64,000 nt of DNA from Duganella sp. CF458 (GTDB lineage Bacteria; Pseudomonadota; Gammaproteobacteria; Burkholderiales; Burkholderiaceae_D). Numbering within the stretch: position 1 is the first letter of the stretch; each line of letters opens with the position of its first letter. Below are positions 59,844 through 64,000 of this stretch, one piece after another. The notes under the pieces are model-generated. The model ran no database searches, was not told the origin of the DNA, and worked only from the letters and a program-made list of their open reading frames with translations. Location of the stretch: assembly GCF_900113115.1 (NCBI RefSeq), contig NZ_FOOF01000002.1, forward strand, positions 310,001-374,000. The letters run 5' to 3'. The position numbers and the translations under genes were made by a program.

Positions 59844-59944
59844 AACCGGTAAACCGGTGTCAGACGCGCAGAGTCTGACACAGATATGCGGCCGCCGCGG
59901 GCCTGGTGTCTGACCCTGCGGGTCAGACACCGTTAGACCGGTTT
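59843..59944. repeat. Composite extragenic palindrome with AAACCGGT/ACCGGTTT ends (second member)
   Basis: AAACCGGT (59843-59850) and ACCGGTTT (59937-59944) frame a ~100-bp element. Internal palindromes are GTGTCAGAC/GTCTGACAC (59857-59881) and GGTGTCTGACCC/GGGTCAGACACC (59905-59931). As at 7475, the first A is the last base of the upstream stop codon. The right end runs 22 bases into the 3' end of the converging LysR gene, so the element supplies that gene's stop. Confidence 0.75.
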
Positions 59945-60840
59945 CCGTCGTCCAACCGCAAAACCTCCCCCAGCCAATCCACAAACACCCTCACCCTCGG
60001 CGACAGGTGCCGGTTGTGCGAATAGATAATCGACACCGGCATCGGCGCCGGCCGCCACTCCGGCAGCACCTCCACCAACTCCCCGCGCTGAATCAACGCC
60101 TCGATCCCCGGCAGCGGAATCTGCGCCAACCCGATCCCTGCCAGGCAGGCTCCCAGGTAAGCCTCCGAACTCCCCACCGACACCTTGCTGCGCACCGACA
60201 TTGTCTTCACCTGTCCATCCACCACATACTCCCAAGGCAGGTCGCGCCCCGTCTGGCTGGAGAAGTAGTTGACCGCCCAATGCTCGCGCAAATCCTCCAG
60301 CGTGCGCGGCGTTCCATGCGCTGCCAGGTAGGAAGGCGACGCCACATTCACCTGCTTCATCGCCCCCAGCGGTTTGGCAACCAGGGTCGAATCGCGCAGC
60401 ACACCTGCCCGCACCGCACAATCAATGCCTTCTCCCACCAGGTCCACCAAGCGGTCATTCGCCCCAACGCGGATCTTGATGTCCGGATAGCGGGTGAAAA
60501 AATCCGGTAACGCAGGAATCACGCTCAGGCGCGCAATGCGTTCCGGCAGGTCAACCCGGATCGTGCCGGAAGGCTTGCGGCCATTGGTCAGGAACAGGGC
60601 ATTGATGTCCTCCAGCTCATTGAGCAGTGCGCGGCAGCGCTCAACGTAAAGCTGTCCTTCAACAGTCAGGCTGACCTTGCGCGTGGTGCGCTGAAGCAGC
60701 CGCACGCCGAGCTGCTGCTCGATCGCCTGGACGGCATTGGTGACGGTGGGGCGGGGAAGGTCGAGCTGTTCGGCGGCCTGGGTGAAACTTTTGCTGTCGG
60801 CCACCGCCAGGAAGACCTGCATGGCCTTGAGCTGGTCCAT
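59923..60840 (-). CDS. LysR-family transcriptional regulator (next to aldo/keto reductase)
   Basis: The 305-residue protein has the LysR HTH at about 4-62 (FLAVADSKSFTQAAEQLDLP, QAIEQQLGVRLLQRTTR) and a C-terminal co-inducer domain with RIARLSVIPALPDFFTRYPD and VGSSEAYLGACLAGIGLAQI. It is divergent from the aldo/keto reductase gene with a TATT-N12-AATA palindrome between, the typical LysR arrangement. Its last codons (R-S-N-G-V) and stop come from the repeat element at 59843-59944. Confidence 0.93.
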   Translation of the reverse strand: MDQLKAMQVFLAVADSKSFTQAAEQLDLPRPTVTNAVQAIEQQLGVRLLQRTTRKVSLTVEGQLYVERCRALLNELEDINALFLTNGRKPSGTIRVDLPERIARLSVIPALPDFFTRYPDIKIRVGANDRLVDLVGEGIDCAVRAGVLRDSTLVAKPLGAMKQVNVASPSYLAAHGTPRTLEDLREHWAVNYFSSQTGRDLPWEYVVDGQVKTMSVRSKVSVGSSEAYLGACLAGIGLAQIPLPGIEALIQRGELVEVLPEWRPAPMPVSIIYSHNRHLSPRVRVFVDWLGEVLRLDDGNRSNGV

Positions 60841-60881
60841 TGTTATTTATTGCCGAATAAAGATGTAGTAAATGCCGCATT

Positions 60882-60901
60882 TATTGTTCGATTCGATAAT
60901 A
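60882..60901. promoter_or_regulatory. Candidate LysR binding site
   Basis: TATTGTTCGATTCGATAATA has TATT and AATA ends 12 bases apart and a partly symmetric interior, matching the T-N11-A type of LysR site. It lies 41 bases from both the LysR start (60840) and the reductase start (60943). Confidence 0.5.
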
Positions 60902-60942
60902 GCACAATGGTCTCCATCGAAACCCCACCTGGAGATCAGCAA

Positions 60943-61944
60943 ATGGAAACCCGCAAACTTGGCAGCACCGGCCCGCAAACCTCCCAGCTCGGCCTCGGCC
61001 TGATGGGCATGTCCGACCTGTACGGCCCGGCCGACCGCGCCGAAAGCCTGGCCACTATCCACGCCGCGCTGGACGCCGGCGTCACCCTGCTCGACACCGG
61101 CGACTTCTACGGCATGGGCCACAATGAAATGCTGCTGGGCGAAGCACTACGGGGGCGCGACCGCGAGCAAGTGCAGGTCAGCGTGAAGTTCGGCGCCTTG
61201 CGCGATCCGGACGGCGGCTTTATCGGCTACGACTCCCGCCCCCAGGCCGTGGCCAACTTCCTGGCCTATTCGCTGCGCCGCCTGGGCACCGACTACATCG
61301 ATATCTACCGCCCGTCGCGCCTCGATCCGGCGACGCCGATCGAGGATACCGTCGGCGCCATCGCGGAGCAGGTGCGCAAGGGCCACGTGCGCCACATCGG
61401 CCTGTCCGAAGTGAACGCCGACACGCTGCGCCGCGCCCATGCAGTGCATCCGATCGCCGACGTGCAGATCGAGTACTCGATGATCTCGCGCGGTATCGAG
61501 AACGGCTTGCTGCAAACGGCGCGCGAGCTGGGCGTCGGCATCACGGCATATGGCGTACTGTCACGCGGCCTGATCAGCGGCCATTGGACGGCCCAGCGCG
61601 AAGGTGAACAGGATTACCGTGGCCTGTACAGCCCGCGCTTCCAGGGCGAGAACCTGAAGCACAACCTGGAACTGGTGGAGCATATGCGGGCGGTGGCGCA
61701 GGCCAAGGGCATCAGCGTGGCGCAACTGGCGATTGCCTGGGTGATGGCGCAAGGCACCGACATCGTGCCGCTGGTCGGTGCCCGCACCCGCAGCCGCCTG
61801 CAGGAAGCGCTGGGCGCATTGGACGCGGTGCTGCTGCAATCGGAGTTGGAAGCGCTGGACCTGATTGTGCCGCAAGGCGCCGCAGCCGGCGGCCGCTACA
61901 ACGACTATCAGTTATCGCATCTCGACAGCGAAAAGGCGGCCTAG
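60943..61944 (+). CDS. Aldo/keto reductase family protein
   Basis: NADPH-dependent carbonyl reductase fold. The 333-residue protein has METRKLGSTGPQTSQLGLGL, the Asp/Tyr pair in LLDTGDFYGMGHNEMLLGEA, Lys in VQVSVKFGALRD, and the nucleotide segment IVPLVGARTRSRLQEALGAL. The usual catalytic His (in YxQHRVDP) is a Ser here (YRPSRLDP). Some members of the family tolerate that change. The start has GGAGATCAGCAA upstream. Probably controlled by the divergent LysR. It overlaps the next converging gene by four bases. Confidence 0.92.
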   Translation: METRKLGSTGPQTSQLGLGLMGMSDLYGPADRAESLATIHAALDAGVTLLDTGDFYGMGHNEMLLGEALRGRDREQVQVSVKFGALRDPDGGFIGYDSRPQAVANFLAYSLRRLGTDYIDIYRPSRLDPATPIEDTVGAIAEQVRKGHVRHIGLSEVNADTLRRAHAVHPIADVQIEYSMISRGIENGLLQTARELGVGITAYGVLSRGLISGHWTAQREGEQDYRGLYSPRFQGENLKHNLELVEHMRAVAQAKGISVAQLAIAWVMAQGTDIVPLVGARTRSRLQEALGALDAVLLQSELEALDLIVPQGAAAGGRYNDYQLSHLDSEKAA

Positions 61945-62819
61945 GCGAACACTTCGCCGAGGAAGTCGATAAAGGCCTGCACTTTGGCCGCACGCTGGTG
62001 GCGCTGCTGGTACAGCGCGGTCAGCACCGGGCCGGGTGCCTGGTACTCGGCCAGCAGCGCGACCAGGGCGCCGCTGCGCAGCTCTTCTTGCACGGACAGC
62101 GACAGGAACTGGCCGATCCCGGCACCGGCCTTGCATGCTTCGACCAGCGAATCCACGTGGTCGAAAGAGGCGCGCGCCGACGGCGCAAATGCGACGCCGT
62201 CAGCGAATTGCCATTCGCGCAGGCGCCCTGCGCGCGGCAGGATGAAATGCAGGCAGTCGAAGCCCGCCAAGTCATCCGGCGTGGCGGGCACCCCATGTTG
62301 TGCGATGAAGCCCGGGGATGCGCAGCAAACGAAGCGCGTTGGCAGCAGCGGCCGTGCCACCAGGCGCGCATCGCCAATCTCGCCCAGGCGCAACACAACG
62401 TCGTAGCCCTCGTCCACCATGTCCACCATGCGGTCGCTGGCGCTGGCCTGCAGCACGATGCCCGGATAGCGTGCCAGGAAACGCGGCAAGGCGGGTGCTA
62501 TGTAGTAGCGCGACACCAGCCCGGGCATGTTGACGCGCAAAGTACCGCGCGGCTCGCGGACCGAATGCTGCAGGTTCGCCTCCAGCTCTTCCATTCCTGT
62601 GAGCAGGCGCCGGGCGTGCTCAAGGCATTCGCGCCCTTCGCCCGTCAGCGACATGCTGCGCGTAGTGCGGTGCATCAGCCTGACCTGGAAATGGGCTTCC
62701 AGCGCGTTGACTTGCGCGGTGACGGAGGACGTCGATATGCCCAGCTTTTCCGCCGCGCGCGAAAAGCCGCCGGTCTCCACGACTGCGCAGAAGACGCGCA
62801 ATGCATCAAGTTTGTCCAT
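61941..62819 (-). CDS. LysR-family transcriptional regulator (next to quinone oxidoreductase)
   Basis: The 292-residue protein has the LysR HTH (RVFCAVVETGGFSRAAEKLG, NALEAHFQVRLMHRTTR) and a substrate domain with LVSRYYIAPALPRFLARYPG and LVEACKAGAGIGQFLSLSVQ. Start 62819 (MDKLDAL) is the family-like start; a GTG five codons upstream is also open. It is divergent from the zinc-less dehydrogenase gene and likely controls it. Its 3' end overlaps the reductase gene by four bases. Confidence 0.92.
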   Translation of the reverse strand: MDKLDALRVFCAVVETGGFSRAAEKLGISTSSVTAQVNALEAHFQVRLMHRTTRSMSLTGEGRECLEHARRLLTGMEELEANLQHSVREPRGTLRVNMPGLVSRYYIAPALPRFLARYPGIVLQASASDRMVDMVDEGYDVVLRLGEIGDARLVARPLLPTRFVCCASPGFIAQHGVPATPDDLAGFDCLHFILPRAGRLREWQFADGVAFAPSARASFDHVDSLVEACKAGAGIGQFLSLSVQEELRSGALVALLAEYQAPGPVLTALYQQRHQRAAKVQAFIDFLGEVFA

Positions 62820-62928
62820 CACGCCATTATCCACAATTCGGGGATTCTGTTTGCAGCCCGGCCCTGTTTTTCCGGCGCCCGCCGCTGCCTACACTGGCAG
62901 TCATCGCAACCAAACAGGAGTTCTTGCC

Positions 62929-63864
62929 ATGAAAGCCATGATTCTCAAGTCTGCCGGCCAACCGTTGATCCACGAAGAAATCGCCAAGCCGGTAGCGGCA
63001 GCCGGGCAGGTACTGGTGCGCATCCACGCCAGTGCCGTCAATCCGCTCGACCTCAAGATTGCCGCCGGCAAGGCTGACCATGCGCGCATGCCGCTGCCTG
63101 CCGTGCTGGGAATAGACATGGCAGGCGTGGTGGAAGCGGTCGGCCCTGGCGTCACCGCTTTCGTGCCGGGCGACGCGGTGTTCGGCATGACCGGAGGCGT
63201 AGGCGGCGTGCAGGGCTCGCTGGCCGAATACGCCGCGGTCGACGCCGACTTGCTGGCGCACGCACCGCGCAGCATCAGCCTGCGGCACGCGGCAGCGCTG
63301 CCGCTGGCCATCATCACCGCTTGGGAAGGACTGGTGGATCGGGCGCACGTGCAGGCCGGCCAGTCGGTCCTGGTGCAGGGCGGCGCCGGTGGCGTTGGCC
63401 GCATGGCCGTGCAGCTGGCGCTGGCCCTCGGCGCGCAGGTGTCGGCCACGGGACGTGCCGCCCAGCGTGAAGCCATCGAGGCGATGGGCGCGCGCTTCAT
63501 CGAGCAGCTTGACGGCGAAGAGTTCGACATCGTGTATGACACCGTTGGCGGCGCGGTGTTGGATGCCTCGTTCCGCGCGGTGCGCGAGTACGGCGGACAT
63601 GTGGTCAGCGCCCTTGGCTGGGGCACCCATGCCCTGGCGCCGCTCTCGTTCCGGGCCGCCAGCTATTCCGGGGTGTTTACCCTGCTGCCCCTGCTGTCGG
63701 GCAAGCGGCGCGCGGCGCATGGGGCGATCCTGCGCGAGGCGGCGCGGCTGGTTGATGCGGGCCAGCTGTCGGTGCACCTGCACGGGGAACGCTTCACCCT
63801 CGCGCAAGCCAACCAGGCGCACGCAGCCCTCGGTGGCGGGAAAGTGGTGGTGGATATTGCCTGA
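62929..63864 (+). CDS. Quinone oxidoreductase-like NADPH-dependent MDR protein
   Basis: The 311-residue protein is a medium-chain dehydrogenase/reductase without the structural zinc loop: MKAMILKSAGQPLIHEEIAK, VRIHASAVNPLDLKIAAGK, PAVLGIDMAGVVEAVGPGV, GGAGGVGRMAVQLALALGA for NADPH and a C-terminal HGERFTLAQANQAHAALGGG. Zeta-crystallin/QOR-like enzymes reduce quinones and enones. ATG 62929 has CAGGAG eight bases upstream. Divergent from a LysR regulator. Confidence 0.92.
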   Translation: MKAMILKSAGQPLIHEEIAKPVAAAGQVLVRIHASAVNPLDLKIAAGKADHARMPLPAVLGIDMAGVVEAVGPGVTAFVPGDAVFGMTGGVGGVQGSLAEYAAVDADLLAHAPRSISLRHAAALPLAIITAWEGLVDRAHVQAGQSVLVQGGAGGVGRMAVQLALALGAQVSATGRAAQREAIEAMGARFIEQLDGEEFDIVYDTVGGAVLDASFRAVREYGGHVVSALGWGTHALAPLSFRAASYSGVFTLLPLLSGKRRAAHGAILREAARLVDAGQLSVHLHGERFTLAQANQAHAALGGGKVVVDIA

Positions 63865-63871
63865 GCCGGGG

Positions 63872-64000
63872 CTACTGGGGCGCGGGCGGGGCGGCAGCCG
63901 GCGCCGCCCCGGGGACGGCCTCCGCATCGAAGGTCATCTTCGTTTTCTTGCTCTCCGCCACATAGGTGCCCAGCTTGGTCCCGGTGGCGGTGGTATCGCC
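63872..64000 (-). CDS. C-terminal end of an unidentified protein (5' part outside window)
   Basis: Reading leftwards from the right edge, the frame gives GDTTATGTKLGTYVAESKKT, then KMTFDAEAV and an Ala/Pro-rich tail, ending in TAG at 63874-63872. Only about 42 residues are visible, and the composition (Gly/Thr-rich, then Ala/Pro tail) suggests an exported or periplasmic product. No family can be called. Confidence 0.6.
   Translation of the reverse strand, partial: GDTTATGTKLGTYVAESKKTKMTFDAEAVPGAAPAAAPPAPQ

Noticed and set aside
1..64000. CRISPR array, prophage or intact insertion sequence
   Set aside because: No regularly spaced direct repeats, no phage structural genes, and no transposase or integrase frame was found.

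Overview
The window reads as a chromosomal segment of a GC-rich betaproteobacterium, most likely an Oxalobacteraceae member of the Massilia/Duganella/Telluria type. This is inferred from gene content and protein style: a chemoreceptor ending in DDWEEF, RdgC, GTP-dependent PEP carboxykinase, an O2-independent ubiquinone set (UbiUVT), an SOS-boxed uvrA/ssb pair, and many extragenic palindromes. No rRNA, CRISPR array, prophage or intact insertion sequence is visible. Two tRNA genes (Asp-GTC, Val-TAC) lie near 7.8 kb.

Layout. 0-5 kb: the end of an EAL phosphodiesterase, an FNR-type site, then a tightly coupled operon of an indole/phenylpyruvate decarboxylase with ubiU-ubiV-ubiT. 5-8 kb: ahpC-ahpF under an OxyR-like site, then the tRNAs. 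8-20 kb: oligopeptidase B, an MFS carrier with glycerate 2-kinase, exported unknown proteins, a chemoreceptor, and LexA-controlled dinB. 20-30 kb: rdgC, a MocR-type regulator, a TlpA-like protein with dsbD, a short asparaginase-like protein, a 2-hydroxyacid dehydrogenase and pckG. 30-38 kb: an orphan PAAR protein, then two operons that each start with the same kind of short leader. 38-47 kb: two tandem Kelch/BACON-like exported paralogues, a small TetR regulon with a palindromic operator and a 38-residue membrane peptide, a secreted metzincin and a YbaK-like deacylase. 47-51 kb: uvrA and ssb, divergent. 51-57 kb: an AT-richer island of one exported protein and two lipoproteins, an NHL-repeat lipoprotein and a two-TM unknown. 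57-64 kb: nudC, folE, a thioredoxin-fold protein, two LysR regulators with their oxidoreductase neighbours, and a gene running off the end.

The most interesting signal is a pair of leader cassettes at 31265-31480 and 36851-37070. Each has a promoter (TTGACA, 18-bp spacer, CAGAAT), a strong ribosome binding site, a 12-13 codon ORF with a shared Ala-Ile-Asn core ending in TAG, and then five segments that can pair 1:2, 2:3, 3:4 or 4:5, where 4:5 is an intrinsic terminator. The arrangement is that of a translation-sensing attenuator. One copy precedes rtcB, a 48-codon gene, a MoxR ATPase and a zincin/VWA gene; the other precedes two SpeG/BltD-like acetyltransferases. Under this reading, failure to complete the mini-ORF would switch on RNA repair and small-molecule acetylation together.

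Other leads are the FNR-type site in front of the decarboxylase-ubiUVT operon, a family of extragenic palindromes with ACCGGT-containing ends sitting on stop codons, one palindrome that now encodes a protein C-terminus, and a TetR operator found at exactly two neighbouring promoters.
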